A stretch of DNA of 17,868 nt from the NCBI GenBank assembly GCA_023429855.1, contig JAEZDB010000062.1, positions 1 through 17,868 on the forward strand, given 5' to 3'. The number at the start of each line of letters is the position of its first letter. Position 1 is the first letter of the stretch. The translations under genes and the position numbers were made by a program. The notes beneath the pieces were generated by a model that was not told the DNA's origin, did not search any database, and saw only the letters and a program-made list of their open reading frames with translations. Below, piece by piece: positions 1 to 8,527 of the stretch. The stretch comes from Actinomycetes bacterium. Lineage in GTDB: Bacteria; Actinomycetota; Thermoleophilia; Solirubrobacterales; Solirubrobacteraceae.

Positions 1-756
1 GAACCGGAGCCCGCGCCCGAGTCGCCCCTCGATGCGGCCGGCGAGGAGCCCGCCTACGCCGACCCGTACGCCGGGGACCCGTTCGACGACGACGTCTCCC
101 AGCCCGACGAGCCGCACTGGCACGCCGTCGACGACCACGTCGACGAACCGCAGGCGTTTGAGCCTGAGCCGGGCCAGGCTTCGGGCGACGTCGACCCCGC
201 CGACGACTGGCTCGACCCCGTCGACCCGTGGGATGCCGACCCAGAGCCGCCGCCCGCAGCGCACCAGCCTGCCCCGGCCCCGCAGCCGCCTGTGCAGGTC
301 GAGCCGCCAAGTCCGGTCGCCCCGCGCGCGCCTGAGCCCGAGTTCATCGCCCCGCCGCGTCCGGTTCAGCCGCTCGCTGACGCTTCGCCCGCGGCCCCGC
401 CGTGGATCGACCCGACCCTCGCGCGCCAGCAGCACCACACGCCGCTCGCGCCGCCCGTGGTGCCGCCGCCGCTGCGGCCCCGCACGACGCTCGTCGTCGA
501 CGGCACGCCCCACGAGCTGCACGGCGACGTAGTCGTCCTGGGCCGCAGCCGCTCGGCCGACGTCGTCATCTCGGATCCGAGCGTCTCGCGCCGGCACCTC
601 GAGCTCCGTCGCGACGAACGCGGCTGGTACGCCCTCGACCTCGGCTCGACCAACGGCAGCACCATCAACGGCGACTCCGTCGCCGAGCCGCGCCGGCTCG
701 AGTCCGGCATGCGGATCAAGCTTGGTCATGCCGCTGCGCTGATCGAGGTTCGCTGA
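1..756 (+). CDS. fhaA: FHA-domain protein, FhaA-like (5' end missing)
   Basis: The frame is open from the first base to the TGA at 754-756, giving 251 visible residues, so the N-terminus lies outside the window. Visible residues 1 to about 160 are a low-complexity Pro/Asp/Glu-rich linker. The last 90 residues form a forkhead-associated (FHA) phosphothreonine-binding domain, with GRSRSAD at 181-187, SRRH at 196-199 and STNG at 216-219. This layout (long acidic proline-rich linker, then a C-terminal FHA) is that of actinobacterial FhaA, whose N-terminal FhaA_N domain would lie upstream. In mycobacteria FhaA binds phosphorylated kinases and cell-wall proteins. It is the first visible gene of an operon with fhaB, phosphatase, rodA, pbpA and pknB, and fhaB starts six bases downstream. 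The FHA assignment is secure. The FhaA identity rests on context because the diagnostic N-terminus is not seen. Confidence 0.88.
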   Translation, partial: EPEPAPESPLDAAGEEPAYADPYAGDPFDDDVSQPDEPHWHAVDDHVDEPQAFEPEPGQASGDVDPADDWLDPVDPWDADPEPPPAAHQPAPAPQPPVQVEPPSPVAPRAPEPEFIAPPRPVQPLADASPAAPPWIDPTLARQQHHTPLAPPVVPPPLRPRTTLVVDGTPHELHGDVVVLGRSRSADVVISDPSVSRRHLELRRDERGWYALDLGSTNGSTINGDSVAEPRRLESGMRIKLGHAAALIEVR

Positions 757-762
757 CCGCTC

Positions 763-1251
763 GTGCTGCTTGAGCCGGTCACGTTTGCGCTGAAGCTCGC
801 CTTCGTCGCTGTCCTCTTTATGTTCGTCGTCTGGGTGGCCCGCAGCGCCCTGCGCGACCTGCGCGACGATGAGCTGCTGGTGAGCGCGCCGCCGCCGTCC
901 GACGCGACCGGCTTCCACGCCGCGGTCGGTGCGCCCACGGCCGAAGTGGCGCGCGGCGCCGCGCCGCGGCTCATCATCAAGCGGATGGAAGGCCAGCGCG
1001 CTGGTCTCGAGTACGACCTCCCGCAGCGCACGACGCTCGGGCGCGGCGATGTCGAGATCTCTTTTCAGGACTCGTTCGCGTCCTCTCGCCATGCGCGCAT
1101 CGAGCTCACCGGCAACGGGCTGGCCGTGTTGGAAGACCTTGGCTCCACAAACGGCACCTACGTCAACGGCGACAAGCTCGAAGGGCCGTGGTCGCTGCGC
1201 GCCGGCGACCAGATCGCAATCGGCGACACCGTGTTCGAGTACCGCGACTGA
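763..1251 (+). CDS. fhaB: Membrane-anchored FHA protein, FhaB/FipA-like
   Basis: This 162-residue protein starts at a GTG six bases after fhaA. A single transmembrane helix (about residues 7-27) is followed by a basic/acidic linker and one C-terminal FHA domain (about 70-161). The phosphothreonine-binding signature is complete: LGR at 92-94, SSRH at 107-110 and STNGT at 128-132. Size, anchor and position match FhaB (FipA) of Actinomycetota, which binds phosphothreonines made by PknA/PknB and links signalling to septal wall synthesis. The visible Shine-Dalgarno is weak (GAGG at about 744-747), so expression probably relies on coupling to fhaA. The TGA at 1249-1251 is one base from a tiny ORF that runs into the phosphatase start. 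Confidence 0.92.
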   Translation: MLLEPVTFALKLAFVAVLFMFVVWVARSALRDLRDDELLVSAPPPSDATGFHAAVGAPTAEVARGAAPRLIIKRMEGQRAGLEYDLPQRTTLGRGDVEISFQDSFASSRHARIELTGNGLAVLEDLGSTNGTYVNGDKLEGPWSLRAGDQIAIGDTVFEYRD

Positions 1252-1252
1252 C

Positions 1253-1270
1253 ATGGTTCGCACCCTCTGA
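1253..1270 (+). other. Five-codon mini-ORF (MVRTL) bridging fhaB and pstP
   Basis: ATG at 1253 lies one base after the fhaB stop. The frame ends in TGA at 1268-1270, whose last A is the first base of the phosphatase ATG (TGATG). No Shine-Dalgarno stands in front of the phosphatase ATG. A re-initiating ribosome could step through this mini-ORF. Five-codon ORFs arise often by chance, so function is inference. Confidence 0.3.
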
Positions 1271-2484
1271 TGCTGCGCGTCGTCGAACACGCTGAATTCA
1301 CCGACACCGGCCGCCAGCGCCGGGCCAACGAAGACGCCCTCTTCAGCCGCGCGCCGCTGTTTGCCGTGGCCGACGGCATGGGCGGGGCGAAAGCCGGCGA
1401 GATCGCCTCGCGCACGGCGATCGACGTGATCGGCCTCGGTGTGGAGGAGGGAGTCGTCCGCTCCCGCTTGGTCGAGCTGGTCCGCCGGGCCAACCGCGCG
1501 GTGCACGAGGCGCAGCGCGCCGACGAGGACCTGAGCGGCATGGGCACCACGGCCACGGTCGCGCATGTCGGCGAGGAGGCCCTCACCGTCGCGCACGTCG
1601 GCGACTCCCGGGCCTACCTGCTGCGTGGTGGCTCCTTGCGCCGCCTGACCGACGACCACTCCCTGGTCGAGGAGATGCGGCGCAGCGGCAAGCTCACCGC
1701 CGAGGAGGCCGCGAACCACCCGCAGCGGTCGATCATCACCCGCGCCCTCGGCCCCGACGCGTACGTCGAGGTCGACGTACGCGAGTTCAAGCTGGAGCGC
1801 GGCGACGTCGTGCTGCTCTGCTCCGACGGCCTCACGTCGATGATCCCCGAGGAGCGCGTCGGCGAGATCATCCGTAAGAACCAGCGTCTCGATACCGCGG
1901 GCCGCGGCCTGATCGCCGCCGCGAACGCCGCAGGTGGGCGCGACAACATCACGGTCGTGCTCTTCCGCGTCGGCGATACCGACGACGATCTCATCGAGCC
2001 CGACGATCAAGCGACGACCATCGGGCCGGCGGTGGTCGCCGACGGCGAAGACACCGCCGTGGGCGAGCCGATCGACTCGGCTGAGGTCCGCGCTGCTGCC
2101 GCTGCTGCCACCGCGGGTCGGGCGAACCAGGTCGAGCCGCGCGCCCCGCGCGAAGGCCGCAAGCCGCGTTCGACGCGCCGGGCGCGGGTCGTCGCCGCGA
2201 CCGTCGCCGCCACGTTCACGATCGGGATCATCGCCCTGTCGAGCTGGGTCGCGACGCGCGTCGTCTACTTCATCGGCTCGTCGAACGGCTACGTGGCGAT
2301 CTACCAAGGCGCCCCGTACGACCTGCCGTTCGGCATCAAGCTCTACAAGCCGATCTACCAGTCCGGTGTGCCGGTCTCGTCGCTCGATGCGGCCCGCCAA
2401 GAGAAGCTCTTCAACCATCAGATCCGCTCCGGCGACGACGCGCAGGACCTGATCAAGGCCGTCGAGCGCGACGAGCTGCAGTGA
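1270..2484 (+). CDS. pstP: PP2C-family Ser/Thr protein phosphatase, PstP-like
   Basis: This 404-residue protein starts at ATG 1270. Residues 1 to about 236 are a PPM/PP2C catalytic domain with the metal-binding motifs in order: NEDA at 20-23, DGMGG at 35-39, GDS at 111-113, SDG at 185-187 and GRDN at 223-226. An acidic linker, then an Ala- and basic-rich stretch, lead to one transmembrane helix (about 307-328) and an extracytoplasmic tail of some 75 residues. That is the topology of mycobacterial PstP. In the family it dephosphorylates PknA/PknB and their cell-wall and division substrates using Mn2+ or Mg2+. The stop overlaps the rodA start by four bases (GTGA), and kinase pknB lies four genes downstream, so phosphatase and kinase are probably co-expressed. 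Confidence 0.94.
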   Translation: MLRVVEHAEFTDTGRQRRANEDALFSRAPLFAVADGMGGAKAGEIASRTAIDVIGLGVEEGVVRSRLVELVRRANRAVHEAQRADEDLSGMGTTATVAHVGEEALTVAHVGDSRAYLLRGGSLRRLTDDHSLVEEMRRSGKLTAEEAANHPQRSIITRALGPDAYVEVDVREFKLERGDVVLLCSDGLTSMIPEERVGEIIRKNQRLDTAGRGLIAAANAAGGRDNITVVLFRVGDTDDDLIEPDDQATTIGPAVVADGEDTAVGEPIDSAEVRAAAAAATAGRANQVEPRAPREGRKPRSTRRARVVAATVAATFTIGIIALSSWVATRVVYFIGSSNGYVAIYQGAPYDLPFGIKLYKPIYQSGVPVSSLDAARQEKLFNHQIRSGDDAQDLIKAVERDELQ

Positions 2485-3827
2485 TCGCCCGCCGCCTCCG
2501 CGACTTCGCCCTCCTGATTCCGGCGTCGCTCCTGGTCGCCATCGGGTTCGCCTCGGTCTTCGCCAACGAGGGTGGGCAGCTCAGCGACCTTTCGCTGCTC
2601 TACGGCGCCGTCTTCCTCGGCCTTTGCGTCGTCGCGCACATCCTCGCGACGACCGCGTTGCCCGACGCCGACCCGTACCTGCTGCCGCTGATCGCCGTGC
2701 TGGCCTGTTTCGGGCTCGTCGAGCTGTACCGGATCGACGAGTCGCTGGCGCAGCAGCAGGGCACGTGGTTCTTGATCGGGATCGGGGCGTTTGCGGCCAC
2801 GATCTTCGTGCTGCGCAAGGACTACCGGGTCTTGCGGGACTACCGGAACGTGATCGCGCTCGCCGGCGTACTGCTGCTGATCGCGCCGCGGCTGCCGCTG
2901 ATCAGCAACCCCGAGAACGAGGCCTACCTGTCGGTCGCCCTCGGTCCGATCTCGTTCCAGCCGACCGAGCTGGCCAAGCTCTGCCTCGTCCTCTACCTCG
3001 CCAGCTACCTGGCCGACAACCGCCAGCTGCTCGTGCAAGAGGCGAAGGGGCCGTTCGGCATCCTGCCGCCGCTCAAGTACCTGCTGCCGCTGCTCGCCGT
3101 GTGGGGCGTGACGATGGTGATGCTGTTCTTCATCCAGGACATCGGCTCGGCGATCATGTTCTTCGGGGTCGGGCTCGCGATGCTCTACGTCGCGACCGGG
3201 CGGTTGCTCTACCCCGTGGTGGGGCTCACGCTCTTCGCGTTCGGGGCGCGCCTGCTCTACGAGCTGCGGCCGACGATCCAGAACCGCGTCGCGGCCTGGC
3301 AGGACCCGTTCAACCCCGACCTCTACGACGCGCCGGGCGGCAGCTTCCAGCTCGCGCAGGGCCTGTTCGCGCAGGCCGACGGCGGCATGCTCGGCGAGGG
3401 CCTCGGCGGCTCGCTCATGAAGTACTTCGAGAACGGCTCCACCTCGCCGCTTCCGGCCGCGAAGAACGACTTCATCTACGCCCTCATCGTGAGCGAGGTC
3501 GGGCTGATCGGCGCCGCCGGGCTCCTGATGGTCTACCTGCTGATCGTGTGGCGCGGCTTCAAGGTCGCGCTCGTGGCCCACGACTCGTTCTCCAAGCTGC
3601 TCGCCGTCGGCCTGTCGACCGTGTTCGCGCTGCAGATCTTCGTGATCGTCGGCGGCGTGACGAAGCTGATCCCGCTCACCGGTGTGACGCTGCCGTTCGT
3701 GAGCTCCGGCGGCTCGTCGATCGTCGCGAACTTCATCCTGCTCGCGCTGCTGCTGCTCGTCAGCGACCGCGCGCGCCGCGACACCCGTGAGGACCTCGCC
3801 CGCGCCAAACAGGGGGCCTGGCGGTGA
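2481..3827 (+). CDS. rodA: SEDS peptidoglycan glycosyltransferase, RodA/FtsW family
   Basis: The GTG start at 2481 overlaps the phosphatase stop (GTGA). The 448-residue protein is almost wholly hydrophobic, with at least ten membrane-spanning segments. SEDS landmarks are visible: QPTELAKL at 160-167, the WQDPF stretch at 273-277 holding the probable catalytic Asp275, PLPAAKNDFIYALIVSEVG at 323-341, and the C-terminal signature PLTGVTLPFVSSGGSS at 398-413. SEDS proteins polymerise lipid II into glycan strands and work with a class B PBP, which is the next gene (GTGA overlap at 3824-3827). In the equivalent actinobacterial operon this position is called rodA (or ftsW-like). Elongation versus division use cannot be decided from sequence alone. 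Confidence 0.93.
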   Translation: MIARRLRDFALLIPASLLVAIGFASVFANEGGQLSDLSLLYGAVFLGLCVVAHILATTALPDADPYLLPLIAVLACFGLVELYRIDESLAQQQGTWFLIGIGAFAATIFVLRKDYRVLRDYRNVIALAGVLLLIAPRLPLISNPENEAYLSVALGPISFQPTELAKLCLVLYLASYLADNRQLLVQEAKGPFGILPPLKYLLPLLAVWGVTMVMLFFIQDIGSAIMFFGVGLAMLYVATGRLLYPVVGLTLFAFGARLLYELRPTIQNRVAAWQDPFNPDLYDAPGGSFQLAQGLFAQADGGMLGEGLGGSLMKYFENGSTSPLPAAKNDFIYALIVSEVGLIGAAGLLMVYLLIVWRGFKVALVAHDSFSKLLAVGLSTVFALQIFVIVGGVTKLIPLTGVTLPFVSSGGSSIVANFILLALLLLVSDRARRDTREDLARAKQGAWR

Positions 3828-5269
3828 ACCAGGCCATCCGCCGTCTCTTCGTGCTGGTCCTCGGGCTCGTCGTCCTGCTGCTCGCCTCGACGGTGCGCTG
3901 GACGGTGATCGAGGCCGACGACCTCAACGCCAACGCCCGGAATGCGCGGCCGCAGCTGCAGACGGCCCGCGTGCCGCGCGGCACGATCACCGCGTCCGAC
4001 GGCACGCTGCTGGCGCGCTCGGTCAAGCAGTCCGACGGCACCTACGAGCGGCGCTACACGCAGGCCGCGCAGCAGGCGTCGCAGCTGATCGGCTGGGCCT
4101 ACACCAATTCCGGCCTCTCGGGGATGGAGAAGGAGCACCAGGACGACCTCACGGGCAAGGTGCGCAGCGCCGCGACGCTGCTCAGCGCGCTACGCGGCAA
4201 CAGCGAACGCGGCAACGACGTCGTCGCGACGCTCGACCCGAAGGTGCAGCAGGCGGGGCTCGACAAGCTCGCGGGTCGCAAGGGCGCCGCGGTCGCGATC
4301 GACGTGAACACCGGCGGGGTGCTCGCGATGATCTCGACGCCGAACTTCGACCCGAACCAGATGCGCAACACCAAGTCGGCGCGGCGGATCCAGAACGACT
4401 CGGCGGGCGGGAGCCCGGCGTTCAACCGCGTCACAGGCGGCGCGTACGCCCCGGGTTCGACGTTCAAGGTCGTCACGACGACCGCAGCGCTCGAAACCGG
4501 CAAGTACAACCCCCTCACGATCGTCGACGGCTCCTCGCCGCTGCTGGTGGAGACGAAGGAGCTCTTCAACTTCAACCGCCAGTCCTACGGGAAGATGACG
4601 TTCACGCAGGCGCTGACGAACTCCGTGAACACCGCGTTCGCCCGCGTCGCCGAAGACATCGGACCGGCGCCCATTGCCGACGCGATGGACGCCTACGGAT
4701 TCGGCAAAGTGCCGGAGATCGACTATCCCGAAGAGCAGATCCGCATCTCTGGCCTGCGCGGCCGCGACTCGGGCAAGCTCCTGAGCGTCGACGAAGACGT
4801 CGACATCGGCCGCGTCGCGATCGGCCAGGAGCGTCTCCTCGTGACGCCGCTGCAAATGGGGCTCGTGGCGGCCGCCGTGGCGAAGGGCGGAGAGCTGCCC
4901 AAGCTGGCGACCGTCGAGCGCGTCGTCGACCCCGACGGGCGCACGCTCTCCAAGCTCGGCGACGGCGACACGGCGGGCCGGGTCATGTCGGAACGCGATG
5001 CCGCGGAGCTGACCGCCATGATGGAGAAAGTCGTGGAAGAGGGAAGCGGAACCGCAGCAGCATTGGCTGGCCTCCGGGTGGCCGGCAAGACGGGCACCGC
5101 CGAGCGCGTGATCAGCCAGAACATCACCCAGCCGTGGTTCATCGGTTTCGCGCCGGCCAACAACCCGCGGGTTGCCGTCGCGGTCACGATCGAGTCGATG
5201 GTCGGCGGTACCGGTGGCGTCGACGCCGCGCCGATCGCCAAGGCGATGATGGAAGCAGCACTGCGATGA
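3824..5269 (+). CDS. pbpA: Class B penicillin-binding protein (transpeptidase), PbpA-like
   Basis: This 481-residue protein starts at GTG 3824, overlapping the rodA stop. One N-terminal signal-anchor helix (about residues 7-24) is followed by a short dimerisation-type region (RVPRGTI... from about 50) and a transpeptidase domain. All three penicillin-binding motifs are present: STFK with the acylated Ser212, SVN at 267-269 and KTG at 422-424. The length and compact N-terminus match actinobacterial PbpA rather than the larger PBP2/FtsI types. It crosslinks stem peptides outside the membrane as partner of the adjacent SEDS glycosyltransferase. The stop overlaps pknB by four bases (ATGA). Confidence 0.94.
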   Translation: MNQAIRRLFVLVLGLVVLLLASTVRWTVIEADDLNANARNARPQLQTARVPRGTITASDGTLLARSVKQSDGTYERRYTQAAQQASQLIGWAYTNSGLSGMEKEHQDDLTGKVRSAATLLSALRGNSERGNDVVATLDPKVQQAGLDKLAGRKGAAVAIDVNTGGVLAMISTPNFDPNQMRNTKSARRIQNDSAGGSPAFNRVTGGAYAPGSTFKVVTTTAALETGKYNPLTIVDGSSPLLVETKELFNFNRQSYGKMTFTQALTNSVNTAFARVAEDIGPAPIADAMDAYGFGKVPEIDYPEEQIRISGLRGRDSGKLLSVDEDVDIGRVAIGQERLLVTPLQMGLVAAAVAKGGELPKLATVERVVDPDGRTLSKLGDGDTAGRVMSERDAAELTAMMEKVVEEGSGTAAALAGLRVAGKTGTAERVISQNITQPWFIGFAPANNPRVAVAVTIESMVGGTGGVDAAPIAKAMMEAALR

Positions 5270-7143
5270 GCCGCATCGGCCCTGGCTCGGTGATCGCCGG
5301 CCGCTACCAAGTCGAAGCGCAGATCGGCATCGGCGGGATGGCCTCGGTCTTCCGCGCCGAAGACATCCAGCTCGGCCGCAAGGTCGCGGTGAAGGTGCTG
5401 CACGCGCAGTACGCCGAGGATCAGGAGTTCGTCGAGCGGTTCCGGCGCGAGGCCAAGGCCGCAGCCCAGCTGCAGCACCCCGGCATCGTCGCCGTCTACG
5501 ACACCGGTTCGTGGGACGGCACCTGGTACATCGCCATGGAGCTGCTCGAGGGGCCGTCGCTGAAGGAGCGGCTCAACCGCGAGGGGCGCTTCGCGCCCGC
5601 CGAGGCTGTCGCGCTCACGGAGTCGATCCTTAAGGCCGTCCGCGCCGCCCACCGCGACGGGATCATCCACCGCGACCTCAAGCCGCACAACGTCATCCTC
5701 GACGACGCCGGCAACCCGAAGGTCACCGACTTCGGCATCGCGCGCCGCGGCGCGTCCGACATGACCGCGACCGGCTCGGTGCTCGGCACCGCGCACTACC
5801 TCGCGCCCGAACAGGCGCAGGGTGAGGTCATCACGCCCCGCACCGACCTCTACTCGGTCGGCGTGGTGCTCTACGAGATGCTCACGGGCCGCACGCCGTT
5901 CGAGGGCGACTCGGCGGTGTCGATCGCGCTGGCGCATGTGAACAACGAGCCGCGTTCGCCGCGCTCGATCGTCCCGGAGATCACGCCCGCGCTCGACGCG
6001 GTCGTGATGCGCGCGCTGGCCAAGCGCCCGAGCGACCGCTTCGCCGACGCCGATGCCTTCCTCGCGGCGCTGTCTGACGCGAGCCGCGGCATCGCGCCGG
6101 TCTACAGCCCGGTGACGGGCGAGCAGGGCGTCACCTCCGTCGGGAGCGACCGCCGTCACGGCGACCGGCGCACGGGCGCGATGGACGCGATCGTCGTCGA
6201 CGAGCGGCCGTGGTGGAAGAAGCCGTGGGCCATCGCGCTGATGGCGCTCGCGGCGCTCGCGCTGATCGTCGGGCTGCTGCTCGTCACGAGCAAGCCGCGC
6301 GTGCAGGTGCCCAACGTGATCGATGCCAAGGTCGATACCGCCCAGGACCGGCTCGAGGCCGACGGCTTCGAGGTCGAGGTGGTGCGGCGCGAGTCGAACC
6401 GGCCGGCCGACACGGTCGTTGGGCAAAGCCCGACCGGTGGCACCCGGGTCGCGAAGGGCTCGGTCGTGCGGCTCAGCGTCTCCGACGGCCCAGGTGACGG
6501 CACCGTGCCGCAGGTCGACGGGCAAACGCTCGAAGTTGCGCGCGACCGGGTCGAGAGCGCCGGCTTCCGGACGAAGACGCGCGAACAAGCCAGCGAAGAC
6601 GTCAAGAGCGGCAGCGTCATCGAGACGTCGCCGTCCGGCGGCTCGGTCGCATCGCTCGACACCGTCGTGACGATCGTGGTCTCGTCGGGCCGCCGCGAGG
6701 TGGATCTGCCCGACGTGGTCGGCCAGCCGCTCGACGCCGCCCGCGCCACCCTCGGCGAACTCGGTCTCACGACGAAGGTGGTCGAGCAGGAGTCCGAAGA
6801 CAAGGAACCCGGCACGGTCCTCGCGAGCGACCCGCGGGCGGGCACGTCGGTGCGGTCTGGGTCCTCGGTCACGCTGACCGTCGCTGCCGAGCCCTCGACG
6901 GCCACGGTGCCCAACGTCGTCGGCCGCTCGGAGTCGTCGGCCACCAACACGCTGCAGGCCGCCGGCTTCACCGTGCGGGTCACGACCGAACCCACCACCG
7001 ACCGGACCCAAGACGAGCGCGTCATCAGCTCCGACCCGGCCGCCGGACAGGAACGTGACCGAGATTCGGTGGTCACGATCGTGATCGGTGCCTACGATGC
7101 TCCCGAAGAGACCACCCCAGAGTCCGGAGGGACCACCCCCTGA
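5266..7143 (+). CDS. pknB: Ser/Thr protein kinase with four PASTA domains, PknB-like
   Basis: The ATG at 5266 overlaps the pbpA stop. The frame stays open far upstream, but kinase homology begins here (IGPGSVIAGRYQVEAQIGIGG). The protein has 625 residues. The kinase domain (about 13-270) has Lys43 in AVKVL, HRD at 135-137, DFG at 155-157 and APE at 180-182. Its activation loop carries the Thr-x-Thr pair T167/T169 that PknB-type kinases autophosphorylate. One transmembrane helix spans about 321-341. Four PASTA repeats follow at about 346-408, 413-474, 479-541 and 547-609. PASTA domains sense muropeptides or lipid II. The tail is Thr/Pro/Glu-rich. A separate pknA, usual in this operon, is absent. 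The stop overlaps ddl by one base (TGATG). Confidence 0.95.
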   Translation: MSRIGPGSVIAGRYQVEAQIGIGGMASVFRAEDIQLGRKVAVKVLHAQYAEDQEFVERFRREAKAAAQLQHPGIVAVYDTGSWDGTWYIAMELLEGPSLKERLNREGRFAPAEAVALTESILKAVRAAHRDGIIHRDLKPHNVILDDAGNPKVTDFGIARRGASDMTATGSVLGTAHYLAPEQAQGEVITPRTDLYSVGVVLYEMLTGRTPFEGDSAVSIALAHVNNEPRSPRSIVPEITPALDAVVMRALAKRPSDRFADADAFLAALSDASRGIAPVYSPVTGEQGVTSVGSDRRHGDRRTGAMDAIVVDERPWWKKPWAIALMALAALALIVGLLLVTSKPRVQVPNVIDAKVDTAQDRLEADGFEVEVVRRESNRPADTVVGQSPTGGTRVAKGSVVRLSVSDGPGDGTVPQVDGQTLEVARDRVESAGFRTKTREQASEDVKSGSVIETSPSGGSVASLDTVVTIVVSSGRREVDLPDVVGQPLDAARATLGELGLTTKVVEQESEDKEPGTVLASDPRAGTSVRSGSSVTLTVAAEPSTATVPNVVGRSESSATNTLQAAGFTVRVTTEPTTDRTQDERVISSDPAAGQERDRDSVVTIVIGAYDAPEETTPESGGTTP

Positions 7144-8156
7144 TGCGTGTCGCAGTTCTTGGCGGCGGGCGCTCGCTCGAGCACGACGTCTCCCTGCGGG
7201 GGGCGATGGCGGTGGCCGAAGGGCTTGCTGAGCGCGGTCACGAGGTCGTGCTCGTCGACCTCGCCCGTGACGGACGCTGGCTGCACCTTGGCGAGCCCGT
7301 CTCTCTGACGCCCGGCGGTGGCCTGCTCGGCGCCGACTGCGTCTTTCCGGTGCTCCACGGCCCTGGTGGCGAGGACGGCTCCGTTCAGGGGATGCTCGAG
7401 CTGCTCGACGTGCCCTACGTGGGCGCCGGCGTGCTGAGCAGTGCGCTGAGCCTCGACAAGCTCGCTGCGAAGGACTCGGCCAAGGCTGCCGGGATCCCGC
7501 AGGTCGACTACGTGAGCGTCAGCGCCGAGCGCTGGGAGCGCGAGCCCGAGGCCGTCCTGGCCGAGGCTGCGCCGCTGGCGCGCCCCTGGTGGGTCAAAGC
7601 CGCCGCCGGCGGCTCGTCGCTCGGCATGGAGCCCGTCTCGGAGCCCGACGAGCTGGGTCCCGCGATCGACCGCTGCCTCCAGTACGACCAGCGCGTGATC
7701 ATCGAGGCTGCGGCCAGCGGCGTCGAGGTCGAGTGCGCGATCCTCGGCGGCCCGCCCGGCGAGACCCGCGTGAGCCAGCCCGGCCAGATCGTCGTGACTG
7801 GCGGCGGCTGGTACGACCACGAGGCCAAGTACACCGAGGGCGGCATGCAGCTGCTCTGCCCAGCGCCGCTGCCGGAGCCGGTGGCCGCTGAGGTGCAGGC
7901 GCTTTGCCTCCAGGCGTTCGCCCACGCCGACTGCCACGGTCTGGCTCGCGTCGACTGCTTCGTCGACCTCGAGGCGCCCGGTGGCCCCAAGGTCATCCTC
8001 AACGAGATCAATACGCTGCCCGGGTTCACGGCGACGTCGGTCTACGCGCAGCTGTGGGCGGCGACGGGGATCCCCTACGGCGAGCTCCTCGATGAGCTGC
8101 TCGCTGCGGCGCTCAGCCGCCCGCGGCGCCTGCCGATCGAGCAGCAGCAGGCCTAG
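7143..8156 (+). CDS. ddl: D-alanine--D-alanine ligase
   Basis: This ATP-grasp ligase of 337 residues makes the D-Ala-D-Ala dipeptide for peptidoglycan precursors. Recognisable motifs are SLEHDVSL at 11-18 (Glu13, which positions the first D-Ala), HGPGGEDG at 72-79, Lys152 in the ATP-binding segment, GGSSLGM at 156-162, the omega-loop YDHEAKY at 224-230, and the Mg2+-binding NEIN at 287-290 followed by TLPGFT. The Tyr in YDHEAKY marks D-Ala-D-Ala rather than D-Ala-D-lactate specificity, so vancomycin-type resistance is not indicated. The ATG shares one base with the pknB stop, placing precursor synthesis in the kinase operon. The stop overlaps the Shine-Dalgarno of the next gene. Confidence 0.95.
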   Translation: MRVAVLGGGRSLEHDVSLRGAMAVAEGLAERGHEVVLVDLARDGRWLHLGEPVSLTPGGGLLGADCVFPVLHGPGGEDGSVQGMLELLDVPYVGAGVLSSALSLDKLAAKDSAKAAGIPQVDYVSVSAERWEREPEAVLAEAAPLARPWWVKAAAGGSSLGMEPVSEPDELGPAIDRCLQYDQRVIIEAAASGVEVECAILGGPPGETRVSQPGQIVVTGGGWYDHEAKYTEGGMQLLCPAPLPEPVAAEVQALCLQAFAHADCHGLARVDCFVDLEAPGGPKVILNEINTLPGFTATSVYAQLWAATGIPYGELLDELLAAALSRPRRLPIEQQQA

Positions 8157-8160
8157 GAGG
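8155..8160 (+). promoter_or_regulatory. Shine-Dalgarno AGGAGG for the DoxX-like gene, overlapping the ddl stop
   Basis: A perfect AGGAGG begins inside the ddl TAG stop and lies four bases before the ATG at 8165. It fixes that start and shows that the small gene belongs to the same transcript. Confidence 0.75.
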
Positions 8161-8164
8161 CCGC

Positions 8165-8506
8165 ATGGACACCGTGCTCCTCGCGATTCTCGCGCTCGCG
8201 TTCGGCGCTGCCGGCGCCGCGAAGCTCGCCGGCGTGCAGCAGATGCGCGACAACTTCGACCGCTGGGTCGTCCCTGCGTGGTCGCGGCCGATCGTCGGCG
8301 TGATCGAGATCGTCATCGCCGGCGCGGCCGTGGCGGGGATCCTCGGCAGCGGAGCCGGCCAGCAGATCGCCGCGCTGCTTGGACTCTGGGTGATGGTCGG
8401 CGCGGTCGTCGTCCATGCGATGGCGGGCGACAAGGGCAGGGAGGTCGTCCCGGCGATCGTCCTGCTGCTCTGCTCGCTGCTGCTGCTCTTCACGCAGCAG
8501 ACGTAG
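8165..8506 (+). CDS. Small DoxX-like integral membrane protein
   Basis: This 113-residue protein has about four predicted membrane helices (around residues 2-20, 40-61, 67-86 and 94-110). The pattern AFGAAGAAKLAG near the N-terminus, a short polar loop with a Trp-Pro element (about 33-43), then GVIEIVIAGAAVAGILG, matches the DoxX/DoxX-like fold. DoxX-family proteins have diverse, mostly redox- or quinone-linked roles, so no reaction can be assigned here. It is the last gene of the cell-wall operon, nine bases after ddl, with its own strong Shine-Dalgarno. A GC hairpin follows 22 bases after the stop. Confidence 0.75.
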   Translation: MDTVLLAILALAFGAAGAAKLAGVQQMRDNFDRWVVPAWSRPIVGVIEIVIAGAAVAGILGSGAGQQIAALLGLWVMVGAVVVHAMAGDKGREVVPAIVLLLCSLLLLFTQQT

Positions 8507-8527
8507 ATCACGGCCCGGTTCTTGTTG

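Noticed and set aside
3787..5265. Open frame upstream of and in frame with pknB, making a possible 1118-residue protein
   Set aside because: The upstream part is Arg/Ala-rich low-complexity translation in another frame of pbpA, which has all its catalytic motifs. Kinase homology begins at 5266.
4723..7011. 762-codon antisense ORF across pbpA and pknB
   Set aside because: It has typical GC-rich antisense composition (Arg, Asp, Gly, His) with no domain, opposite two certain genes.
7143..8156. Possible D-Ala-D-lactate (Van-type) ligase
   Set aside because: The omega-loop keeps the Tyr of YDHEAKY and there are no vanH or vanX neighbours, so ordinary Ddl is the better call.
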